DNA of 7,812 nt from Oscillospiraceae bacterium (lineage in GTDB: Bacteria; Bacillota; Clostridia; Oscillospirales; Oscillospiraceae). The notes below the pieces were generated by a model. It worked only from the letters and a program-made list of their open reading frames with translations, was not told the DNA's origin and searched no databases. Shown here one piece after another: positions 1 through 5,900 of the stretch. Every line of letters begins with the position of its first letter. The stretch's first letter is position 1. A program made the translations under genes and the position numbers. The stretch covers positions 1-7,812 of the forward strand of contig JAFYIF010000009.1 in assembly GCA_017538775.1 (NCBI GenBank), given 5' to 3'.

Positions 1-57
1 ATGCCGCCGGAGCTGCGCGCCCGGCTGGAGCGGGCCAGAAAGGAGGCGGAGCGATGA
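1..57 (+). CDS. 3' end of an upstream ABC transporter ATPase gene (partial)
   Basis: Frame 1 is open from the window edge to a TGA at 55-57 and encodes an 18-residue charged tail, MPPELRARLERARKEAER. This stop overlaps the start of the next gene as ATGA, the usual arrangement between the two ATPase genes (OppD/DppD then OppF/DppF) of peptide transporters. The next gene's ribosome binding site (AGGAGG, 41-46) lies inside these codons. The identity as the OppD/DppD-like subunit is inferred from position only, since no motif is in view. The ATG at base 1 is probably internal rather than a start. Confidence 0.7.
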   Translation: MPPELRARLERARKEAER

Positions 58-989
58 GTCAGGCACTTTTGAAAGTGGAAGGGCTGCATCAGCACTTCCC
101 CATCTCCCGCCGTTTCACGGTGAAGGCCGTCAACGGCGTGTCCTTTGAGATCCACCCCGGGGAGACCTACGGCCTGGTGGGGGAGTCCGGCTCCGGCAAG
201 ACCACCATCGGCCGCAGCATCATCCGGCTGCACAGCCCCACGGCGGGCACCGTCACCTTCAACGGGAAGTGCATCTCCGGCCCTCTGGACCGGGAGACCC
301 GGACCATGCTCCGGAAGGACATGCAGATGATCTTCCAGGACCCCATGAGCAGCCTGAACCCCCGGAAGAAGGTGGGGGACATCATCGGCGAGGGCCTGGA
401 CATCCACCGCCGCTGCGCCAGCCGCGCCGAGCGGGACGCGCTGGTGGCCGGGATGCTGCAAAAGGTGGGCCTGTCCCCGGCCCACGCGGAGCGCTATCCC
501 CACCAGTTCTCCGGCGGCCAGCGCCAGCGGGTGGGCATCGCCCGGGCCCTGGTGATGAACCCGAAGCTCATCATCGCCGACGAGTGCATCTCCGCCCTGG
601 ACGTGTCCATCCAGGCCCAGGTGGTGAACCTGATGCGCGACATCCAGGACGAGACCGGCTGCGCCTATCTCTTCATCGCCCACGACCTGAGCATGGTCAA
701 ATACATCTCCGACCGCATCGGCGTGTTGCACCTGGGCTACCTGGTGGAGACCGGCACCACGGAGGAGATCTTCTCCCACCCGGTCCACCCCTACACCCGG
801 AGCCTGATCTCCGCCGTCCCCCAGCCCAACCCGGAGCTGGAAAAACGCCGCGTCGCCCTGAGCTACGACCGGGCAAAAGAGGGCGTGGACTACGCCGCCG
901 GGACCGAGCACGCCCTGGGGGGAAGCCACACGGTGCTGGCGACGGACGAGGAGTTTGCGAAGTGGCGGGCGGAGGCGGGGCTGGGTTGA
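54..989 (+). CDS. Oligopeptide/dipeptide ABC transporter ATP-binding protein (OppF/DppF family)
   Basis: A 311-residue cytoplasmic ATPase that should power import of peptides (or nickel or another small solute) together with the partner ATPase upstream. Visible motifs are Walker A GESGSGKT at residues 43-50, the Q-loop in IFQDPMSSLNP with Q95, the signature FSGGQRQR at 152-159, Walker B LIIADE ending at E177, the D-loop SALD at 180-183 and the switch histidine H210 in AHD. MSSLNP and the C-terminal HPVHPYTRSLISAVP segment mark the oligopeptide/dipeptide subfamily and its OppD/F-type C-terminal extension. The length fits the family. The usual DEP after Walker B reads DEC here, a change outside the catalytic residues. 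The start is supported by AGGAGG at 41-46, seven bases upstream, and by the ATGA overlap with the preceding gene. The substrate cannot be told from the ATPase alone. Confidence 0.95.
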   Translation: MSQALLKVEGLHQHFPISRRFTVKAVNGVSFEIHPGETYGLVGESGSGKTTIGRSIIRLHSPTAGTVTFNGKCISGPLDRETRTMLRKDMQMIFQDPMSSLNPRKKVGDIIGEGLDIHRRCASRAERDALVAGMLQKVGLSPAHAERYPHQFSGGQRQRVGIARALVMNPKLIIADECISALDVSIQAQVVNLMRDIQDETGCAYLFIAHDLSMVKYISDRIGVLHLGYLVETGTTEEIFSHPVHPYTRSLISAVPQPNPELEKRRVALSYDRAKEGVDYAAGTEHALGGSHTVLATDEEFAKWRAEAGLG

Positions 990-1000
990 GCCGGGCCTGA

Positions 1001-1017
1001 AGGAAGGAGGAATCCTC
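1001..1017 (+). promoter_or_regulatory. Ribosome binding site of the nucleotidyltransferase gene, with a small dyad
   Basis: AGGAAGGAGG at 1001-1010 ends seven bases before the ATG at 1018 and fixes that codon as the start, although the frame is open further upstream into the preceding ATPase gene. The last part, GAGG at 1007-1010, can pair with CCTC at 1014-1017 around AAT. A short hairpin could therefore mask the site. The four-base stem is weak and may be chance. I see no sigma-A-type promoter in the 28-base gap after the ATPase stop. Confidence 0.6.
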
Positions 1018-1350
1018 ATGAGCAGAGTATATACGGTCTCGGAGCTGCGGGACACCTTGCATCCGGTGTTCGCGCAACACGGCGTCCGCAATGCGGTGTT
1101 ATTCGGCTCCTACGCCAAGGGTCAGGCGACGGAGCGCAGCGACGTGGATCTGCTGGTGGACAGCGGTCTGCGTGGGCTGGCTTTCTTCGGTCTGCTGGAA
1201 AGCGTTGTGACCGCGCTGGACGTTCCCGTGGACCTGATCGATGTGACACAGCTCGAACGCGGTTCTCTGATCGACTGCGAGATTCGGAAAAGCGGGGTGC
1301 AGATTTATCGGAGACAAGCGCAACGCGCTTGCGAGGCACAGGTATGTTGA
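1018..1350 (+). CDS. MNT-type minimal nucleotidyltransferase domain protein (MntA-like)
   Basis: A 110-residue protein of the DNA polymerase beta-like minimal nucleotidyltransferase fold. The hallmark is GSYAKGQATERSDVDLLVD, with G30-S31 and the metal-binding pair D43 and D45. A third acidic residue is likely D72 in VDLID. Related proteins (MntA) transfer AMP to a HEPN-domain partner (HepT) and neutralise it as an antitoxin; others modify nucleotides or drugs. The next gene here is not HEPN but a YhcG-type nuclease, overlapping by a few bases, so the two are probably co-translated. After the usual domain end near Y98 there is an extra 12-residue basic, Cys-containing tail. Codon choice is less GC-biased than in the transporter genes on either side, which suggests transfer. 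The fold is secure; the substrate and partner are not. Confidence 0.88.
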   Translation: MSRVYTVSELRDTLHPVFAQHGVRNAVLFGSYAKGQATERSDVDLLVDSGLRGLAFFGLLESVVTALDVPVDLIDVTQLERGSLIDCEIRKSGVQIYRRQAQRACEAQVC

Positions 1351-2387
1351 TGAACCAGTCGGAATACCTGCAAATGATCTCTTCCATCAAGCATGAGATC
1401 AAGAACGCGCAATATCGCGCCGTTCTCGGGGCGAACCGGGAGCTGATTTTGCTCTATTGGCGGATCGGGCAGATCATCAACGCGCACAAGACCTGGGGCA
1501 GCACATTTATTGAAAACCTGGCGGCGGACATCAAGTTGGAGTTTCCGGATGCCACAGGGTATTCTGTTCGAAATCTGAAATATATGGCGAAGCTTGCGAC
1601 GACCTATCCTGACGAACAGTTTGTGCAACAGCTTGTTGCACAAATTCCGTGGGGACAGAATCTCGTGCTGCTGGATAAGGTACCGGATGAATCAGCCCGA
1701 AGCTGGTATCTTGCGGCCTGCGCACAAAACGGCTGGTCCCGCAACGTCCTTGTTCACCAGATAGAAAGCGGGCTGTACGAACGTCAGACGCTCTCGCATA
1801 AGGTCAACAACTTCCCTGCGGCGCTGCCGCCGGAGCAGAGCGAGCTGGCGCAGCAGATGATGAAGGACCCGTATATCTTCGATTTCATTCCATTCCGTGA
1901 GGATGTGGTGGAACGGGACATGGAGCGGGCCCTGGTTTCCGAGGTTTCCAAGCTGCTTCTGGAGCTCGGAACGGGCTTTGCGTTCCTCGGGAATCAGTAT
2001 CATCTGAACGTGGGCGGCGACGATTTCTATCTCGATCTTCTGTTCTATCACCTGAAGCTTCGCAGCTATGTGGTGATCGAGCTGAAAACCGGGGAGTTCA
2101 AGCCGGAGTATGCCGGACAGCTGAATTTCTACCTTTCCGCCGTCGACGGCCTGCTCAAAACGGAGGATGACAATCCGTCCATCGGGCTTCTGCTCTGCAA
2201 GACGAAGAACAACCTCGTCGCGGAGTATTCCCTGAAAGACATTTCCAAGCCCATGGGCGTCAGCGAGTATCGCGTCACCGGCGTCCTGCCGGAGGAGCTG
2301 CGGAATCAGCTGCCCAGCATCGAGGATCTGCAGACCCGCATCCTGCCGCCGCATATTCGCAGCGCTTCGGAGGGCGACGGCGAATAG
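1344..2387 (+). CDS. yhcG: YhcG/DUF1016 family protein with a PD-(D/E)XK nuclease domain
   Basis: A 347-residue protein with an N-terminal helical YhcG-type domain (about residues 5-150; note ILLYWRIGQII and QIPWGQNLVLLDKV) and a C-terminal PD-(D/E)XK nuclease-like domain (about 170-330). The catalytic core is DFYLDLLFYH with D231, followed by IELKTG with E246 and K248, then FKPEYAGQLNFYL. All expected acidic and lysine residues are present, so the gene looks intact. The family is widespread, often near restriction or defence genes, and its function is largely untested; DNA cleavage is inferred. I chose ATG 1344, with GAGG at 1333-1336 seven bases upstream. ATG 1350, which shares an A with the preceding TGA stop, is a close alternative, and a TTG at 1329 is less likely. 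It ends just before a strong hairpin terminator. Base composition matches the preceding nucleotidyltransferase gene rather than the GC-rich flanks. Confidence 0.92.
   Translation: MLMNQSEYLQMISSIKHEIKNAQYRAVLGANRELILLYWRIGQIINAHKTWGSTFIENLAADIKLEFPDATGYSVRNLKYMAKLATTYPDEQFVQQLVAQIPWGQNLVLLDKVPDESARSWYLAACAQNGWSRNVLVHQIESGLYERQTLSHKVNNFPAALPPEQSELAQQMMKDPYIFDFIPFREDVVERDMERALVSEVSKLLLELGTGFAFLGNQYHLNVGGDDFYLDLLFYHLKLRSYVVIELKTGEFKPEYAGQLNFYLSAVDGLLKTEDDNPSIGLLLCKTKNNLVAEYSLKDISKPMGVSEYRVTGVLPEELRNQLPSIEDLQTRILPPHIRSASEGDGE
1620..1644. repeat. Perfect 11-bp inverted repeat inside yhcG
   Basis: TTTGTGCAACA at 1620-1630 and its exact reverse complement TGTTGCACAAA at 1634-1644 surround GCT. It encodes part of the segment FVQQLVAQIPW. 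The similar residue strings VQQ and VAQ partly explain the symmetry, so it may be a coding by-product. It could also form an mRNA hairpin or a protein binding site. Confidence 0.55.
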
Positions 2388-2407
2388 TTCCCTTGCGCAA
2401 TCAACAG

Positions 2408-2452
2408 AACCAGGACGCCCCGCGGTTTTTGGCCGCATGGCGTCCTGGTTTT
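2408..2452. terminator. Hairpin terminator between convergent yhcG and the DUF2325 gene
   Basis: AACCAGGACGCC at 2408-2419 pairs perfectly with GGCGTCCTGGTT at 2439-2450. An inner GCGG/CCGC stem (2422-2425 with 2433-2436) lies in the loop. On the plus strand the stem runs straight into TTTTC, giving a good intrinsic terminator 20 bases after the yhcG stop. On the minus strand it lies just after the DUF2325 gene stop but the T-tract there is poor (GGTTCTGTT). It probably works best for yhcG and possibly for both. Confidence 0.85.
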
Positions 2453-2453
2453 C

Positions 2454-4523
2454 TCATCCTTCCCGGTCGAAGTCCCGCAGCTGGACCGCGCTCTGGTAGG
2501 CGCTGGCTTTGGTGAAGTAGCGGACGGACTTTTTGTACTGCCTGGCCGTGTCGATGATGCGGTAATAGGCTTTGTGGGCCAGGGCGTTGGGCTGGACCCA
2601 GAGTACGTCTGCCCGGCGGATGATGGAGGTGTCGAACTTGAAGTCCTTCTCGATGAAGCGCACGTTGCCCTGGAGGCGGCGGCGGATGGCGTTGGACCAG
2701 GTCTCGTGCCCGCCGAAGACCAGGGTGTTGCGCCGGACCTCATAGGGGAAGCCGTCTTCCGCTTCCTCTGAGGGCTCCTCCTCCGGCTCCTGGTCGTTCT
2801 CCCGGTTGAAGATCAGCTCCCGCAGGTCCGCCAGCTCCCGGTGTTCCCGGGCGGCCTGGGTCCGGCTTTCCTCCAGGGCCTTCCGGGCGTCCCGGGCGGC
2901 CTTGTCCGCCTCGTGCAGCGCCGCCCGCAGGCGCTTGAGCTCCGCCTTGTCCGCCGGGTCGGTTTCGGCGGCGGGTCCTTCCTCCTGGGCGGGCGCGTCT
3001 TCGGACTCCGGCTCCCAGAGCCACTGCTGCCGCCGGGCCGTGCCCAGGGCACCCATGACGGAGAGCAGCAGCGCAGCCTCCGTTCCGGTGACGCCGTATT
3101 CCGCCAGCACCCCGGCCCGGGGCAGATAGCGGTTCAGGGTCCGGGGCAGGAGGCAGCCCGTCTCCTCGTAGAGCAATTGGGCCAGGCTGCGGGGAAACTG
3201 GTCCCCCTCCCGCCGGTAGCGCCGCTCGTTCCAGTCCGGCAGGGCCGGGGGCGGGTCGGGCATCGGGGGGGCTTCCTCCTCCGGCTCCAGTTCAAATTCC
3301 ACAATGCCCCAGGGCAGGGACTCCAGCACCGTCTGCATCAGCGCGTTCACCGGGCCGTAGAGCCAGGGCAGGGAGCTGCCCGTGTCGATCAGGTACAGCA
3401 GCGCGAAACACAGTCCGTAGGGGTCCTCCACCGGGAGGGGAGCTTCCTCCCGGTCGGGCGGGTCGCCCAGGGCGGTATGGAGCCACAGCGTCTGCTGCTC
3501 CAGCAGCACGGACTTCGTCGCGTCCAGCACCGCACGCTCTTCTTTCTCCTGCCGTTCCAGCTCCAGGAACAGGGTGTGGACCCGGCCCATCAGCCGCTCG
3601 GCGAGGGGAAGGGAGCCGTCCCGATCCTCGGGGACGGTGGGGTTCTGAAGCACGGGCAGCAGCGGACCGGGCGCGGTGCCCCGCCCGCCCCGGCGCTGCC
3701 GGTCGGTCAGATCCCGGATCTCGGAGAGCAGCGCGTACAGTTGGTCGCAGACCTGGTTGTAGGCGGCGCAGTGTTCGTTGTACTCCCGGTGCTTGCGCGC
3801 GATCTCCCGGTGCAGGGGCAGCATCTGCGCAAAATAGCGCTCCACCCACTGCCAGAGCAGGTCCCGAAAGGCCGCCGTCTCCCGGGCCACCGCCTCCGGG
3901 GGGAGCAGGGCGCAGATCGCTTCAAAGGTGCGGCGCTCCGGGCAGTCGGGCCGGATACCGGCGGCGCTGGCCCGGTCCCGCAGCAGGGTTGTCAATTCCC
4001 CGTCCGACTCCGGCGGCCCGTTGCGGTGAATCAACACATGGCTCATGGCGGCCACCAGCTCTTCGGCGTACTGGGCGTCCCAGAAGGAGACGGTGAAGTC
4101 CTGCCAGTCCAGCGCGTCCTCCGGCGGCAGATGTGGGTGGACGGCCAGCGGATCCGCGTGGTCCAGGATCCATATTGCGGCGGCGCAGAGGATCTGCTCC
4201 TGGAATTCCGGGTTGGGCAGGTTTTCCGTGATGGCGCACAGCCGCACCCAGTCCTCTCCCAGGGTGTTGGGATGCAGCCCGTCCCCGACGGCGCAGCGCT
4301 CCTCCACCGTGGGCAGCGTCTCCAGGATCGCCTGTCTCCGGCGGCTCTGCCAGGGCTCGCCCAGCTCCGTGATGGGCACTTTCGCTTTCTGAAGCATCTT
4401 GCTCTGTCGGCGCAGACTGGTCTGAATGTAGCGCTCCCACTCCTGCGCACCGCTTCGGACGCGCTCGGGCCGGAGCAGCGCGTGCTTTTTGGGGATCGGG
4501 TTCTGTTTGGGATTCGTGGACAT
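2454..4523 (-). CDS. Large protein of unknown function with coiled coil and C-terminal DUF2325-like domain
   Basis: A 689-residue, soluble-looking protein with no signal peptide or membrane segments. The N-terminus is basic (residues 1-50). Residues about 50-500 are mostly helical and tryptophan- and leucine-rich, interrupted by proline/acidic linkers (about 279-302 and 411-430); I recognise no family there. A coiled coil of charged heptad-like residues covers about 524-573, followed by an acidic Glu-rich linker to about 590. The last 88 residues (602-689) start VFGGHE and contain RRADVLWVQPNALAHKAYYRII, then KKSVRYFTKAS. This pattern of GGH, a central AD followed by hydrophobics, a histidine helix and a final strand is that of DUF2325, whose function is unknown. 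The start at 4523 has AGGAGG ten bases upstream; a longer reading frame to 4586 would run into the probable promoter. It is a single gene with its own promoter, divergent from the B12 operon and convergent with yhcG. Codon bias is GC-rich like the host genes. Confidence 0.85.
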   Translation of the reverse strand: MSTNPKQNPIPKKHALLRPERVRSGAQEWERYIQTSLRRQSKMLQKAKVPITELGEPWQSRRRQAILETLPTVEERCAVGDGLHPNTLGEDWVRLCAITENLPNPEFQEQILCAAAIWILDHADPLAVHPHLPPEDALDWQDFTVSFWDAQYAEELVAAMSHVLIHRNGPPESDGELTTLLRDRASAAGIRPDCPERRTFEAICALLPPEAVARETAAFRDLLWQWVERYFAQMLPLHREIARKHREYNEHCAAYNQVCDQLYALLSEIRDLTDRQRRGGRGTAPGPLLPVLQNPTVPEDRDGSLPLAERLMGRVHTLFLELERQEKEERAVLDATKSVLLEQQTLWLHTALGDPPDREEAPLPVEDPYGLCFALLYLIDTGSSLPWLYGPVNALMQTVLESLPWGIVEFELEPEEEAPPMPDPPPALPDWNERRYRREGDQFPRSLAQLLYEETGCLLPRTLNRYLPRAGVLAEYGVTGTEAALLLSVMGALGTARRQQWLWEPESEDAPAQEEGPAAETDPADKAELKRLRAALHEADKAARDARKALEESRTQAAREHRELADLRELIFNRENDQEPEEEPSEEAEDGFPYEVRRNTLVFGGHETWSNAIRRRLQGNVRFIEKDFKFDTSIIRRADVLWVQPNALAHKAYYRIIDTARQYKKSVRYFTKASAYQSAVQLRDFDREG

Positions 4524-4533
4524 GGCGCTATGT

Positions 4534-4539
4534 CCTCCT
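4534..4539 (-). promoter_or_regulatory. Ribosome binding site of the DUF2325 gene
   Basis: On the minus strand AGGAGG lies ten bases before the ATG at 4523-4521. It is the only good site near the 5' end of the frame and selects this start over upstream in-frame codons up to 4586. Confidence 0.8.
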
Positions 4540-4557
4540 TTCGTTGGCTTTTCCTCT

Positions 4558-4586
4558 ATTTTATCCGAACTGCCCGGTCGAATCAA
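4558..4586 (-). promoter_or_regulatory. Probable sigma-A-type promoter for the DUF2325 gene
   Basis: Read on the minus strand, TTGATT (4586-4581) and TAAAAT (4563-4558) are separated by 17 bases, close to the sigma-A consensus. Transcription would start near 4551, giving a leader of about 28 bases before the ATG with the ribosome binding site in the middle. It lies back to back with the B12 operon promoter. Confidence 0.55.
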
Positions 4587-4613
4587 GTCGGATTTTCCCG
4601 CCGATTGGAGGAA

Positions 4614-4642
4614 TTGACAAACGCCGCGCCCTGGGGTAGAAT
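4614..4642 (+). promoter_or_regulatory. Sigma-A-type promoter of the B12 uptake operon
   Basis: A perfect TTGACA -35 box at 4614-4619, a 17-base spacer and TAGAAT at 4637-4642 (one mismatch to TATAAT). The predicted start, near 4649-4650, falls about 13 bases before the first riboswitch stem, so the aptamer would be at the very front of the transcript. Confidence 0.8.
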
Positions 4643-4662
4643 CGGGGACAGAAAACCGAATA

Positions 4663-4847
4663 CGCGGAAAAATGCGTGTACAAAGCGCCGACGCCCCCCG
4701 GGGCGTCGAGGGAACGCGGATGCAAATTCCGGGCTATCCCAGTAACCGTGAAGCTGACGAACGGACAGAGTGAAGTCACTGTCCCCTCCGGGGGATGGGA
4801 AGGCGTCCGGGAGGAAGAAGCCAAGCCGGGAGACCTGTTTTTTCGCG
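4663..4847 (+). promoter_or_regulatory. Cobalamin (vitamin B12) riboswitch
   Basis: The conserved boxes of the cobalamin aptamer occur in order. GGGAA is at 4710-4714, GATGCAAATTCC at 4719-4730, and GCTATCCCAGTAACCGTGA at 4733-4751 corresponds to the family's GC..CCC..AACTGTGA core. CACTG follows at 4777-4781, GGGAAGG at 4797-4803, and AGCCGGGAGACCTG at 4824-4837 is the near-invariant 3' box. The ends close with a 10-bp stem, CGCGGAAAAA (4663-4672) with TTTTTTCGCG (4838-4847), containing one G-U pair. An extra strong hairpin, roughly 4689-4708, precedes the core. In this family bound B12 shuts off transcription or translation of the downstream genes, here the B12 importer. The exact form of cobalamin bound cannot be read from sequence by eye. 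Confidence 0.93.
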
Positions 4848-4876
4848 GGAACGTGGATGCTGCTGGGGTGCGGCAT

Positions 4877-4905
4877 AAGCGGAGCGGCGACGCCGCTTTG
4901 TTTTG
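4877..4905 (+). terminator. Candidate riboswitch-controlled terminator
   Basis: AGCGGC (4883-4888) and GCCGCT (4892-4897) form a stem around GAC. A competing pairing uses AAGCGG at 4877-4882 with CCGCTT. The stem is followed by TTGTTTTG. It lies about 30 bases after the riboswitch and some 57 bases before the btuF start, where an attenuator would be expected. The tract is interrupted and I could not identify a clear anti-terminator, so control at translation remains possible. Confidence 0.55.
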
Positions 4906-4961
4906 CTGCCCTTCGACGGATGTTGAGGGGCGATTTTTATGACCTGAAAGGAGAACACACG

Positions 4962-5900
4962 ATGAAGAACCTGACTGCCATTTTGCTGGCCCTGTGCCTG
5001 ACGCTGCTGCTGGCGTCCTGCGGCGCGGCCCCCGCCGCCGGGGACCGGCCCGCGGAGAGCGCCGTCCGCCTCACGGACATGACCGGGCGGGAGATCACGC
5101 TGGACGCCCCGGCCACGCGGGTGGTGGCCCTGTCGGCGGCGGACTGCGAGCTGCTGTACGCCGTGGGGGCGGGGGAGGCCCTGGTGGGGCGCGGGGAGTA
5201 CTGCGACTATCCCGCCGAGGTGCTGGCCGTGCCCTCCGTCCAGTCCGGCTATGACACCAACATCGAGCAGATCATCGCCCTGGAGCCGGAGGTGCTGCTG
5301 ATGAGCACCATGGCCCAGACCGAGGAGCAGGTGGCCCAGCTGGAGGCGGCGGGCATCCGCGTGGTGGTCTCCGACGCCCAGGATATCGCCGGGGTCTACA
5401 CGGCCCTGGAGATGATAGGCAAGCTGATGGGCCGGGAGGCCGAGGCCGCCGCCGTGGCCGAGGACATGCGCGCCGGGCTGGCGGAGCTGGCCGAAAACGC
5501 CGCGGGCGCGGGCCGGACCGTCTACTTCGAGGTCTCCCCGCTCCAGTGGGGCCTCTGGGCCGCCGGGAACGGCACCTTCATGAACGAGGTGGCGGAGCTG
5601 CTGGGCCTGGAGAACATCTTCGCCGACGTGGACGGCTGGGCGGAGGTCAGCGAGGAAGCGATCATCGAGCGCGACCCGGACTTCATCGTCACCATCACCA
5701 TGTACTACGGCGAGGGTCCCACCCCCGAGGAGGAGATCGCGTCCCGCGCCGGCTGGGAGAATATCTCCGCGGTGCAGAGCGGCGCGATTTTGAACCTGCC
5801 CGACAATGAGCTGAGCCGTCCCGTGCCCCGGCTGGTGGAGGGGGCGCGGCTCCTGAACGACTTCATCCTGGCCCAGGGCGCGTATGAGCAGGCTGCGTGA
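4962..5900 (+). CDS. btuF: Cobalamin ABC transporter substrate-binding lipoprotein (BtuF-like)
   Basis: A 312-residue class III periplasmic-binding-type protein. A lipoprotein signal occupies residues 1-20 (LLASC lipobox, C20), so it should be tethered outside the membrane and hand B12 or another corrinoid to BtuC. The first lobe begins with VRLTDMTGREITL and VVALSAADCELLYAVGAG; the two lobes are joined by the long helix typical of the family around 145-180. E63 and E209 sit where the docking glutamates that contact BtuC arginines are expected. By sequence alone it could be an iron-siderophore binder, but the riboswitch upstream favours B12. The start ATG 4962 has AAGGAG at 4948-4953, eight bases upstream, and directly precedes the signal peptide; the frame is open further upstream through the riboswitch but has no sense there. 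It overlaps btuC by 17 bases. Confidence 0.9.
   Translation: MKNLTAILLALCLTLLLASCGAAPAAGDRPAESAVRLTDMTGREITLDAPATRVVALSAADCELLYAVGAGEALVGRGEYCDYPAEVLAVPSVQSGYDTNIEQIIALEPEVLLMSTMAQTEEQVAQLEAAGIRVVVSDAQDIAGVYTALEMIGKLMGREAEAAAVAEDMRAGLAELAENAAGAGRTVYFEVSPLQWGLWAAGNGTFMNEVAELLGLENIFADVDGWAEVSEEAIIERDPDFIVTITMYYGEGPTPEEEIASRAGWENISAVQSGAILNLPDNELSRPVPRLVEGARLLNDFILAQGAYEQAA

Noticed and set aside
1018..2387. A classical MntA-HepT toxin-antitoxin pair
   Set aside because: The second gene lacks HEPN features (the R-x4-6-H motif in a roughly 100-140 residue helical protein) and instead has a YhcG-type PD-(D/E)XK domain.
1692..2438. A 248-codon minus-strand frame opposite yhcG
   Set aside because: The plus strand carries a clear, motif-complete YhcG protein; this frame has no start signal and runs through the terminator hairpin.
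2841..4745. A 634-codon open frame on the plus strand opposite the DUF2325 gene
   Set aside because: It is a shadow of GC-rich codon usage on the minus strand. Its translation is low-complexity (Gly, Gln, Arg, Val rich), shows no domain, has no ribosome binding site, and runs through the promoter region and into the riboswitch.
4755..4790. A separate small hairpin/operator around GGACAG..CACTGTCC
   Set aside because: These bases fall between conserved boxes of the cobalamin aptamer and are explained as one of its internal stems.
4770..4961. Extension of btuF upstream by 64 codons
   Set aside because: The extension is encoded by the riboswitch and terminator hairpin; the ATG at 4962 has a good ribosome binding site and begins a proper lipoprotein signal peptide.
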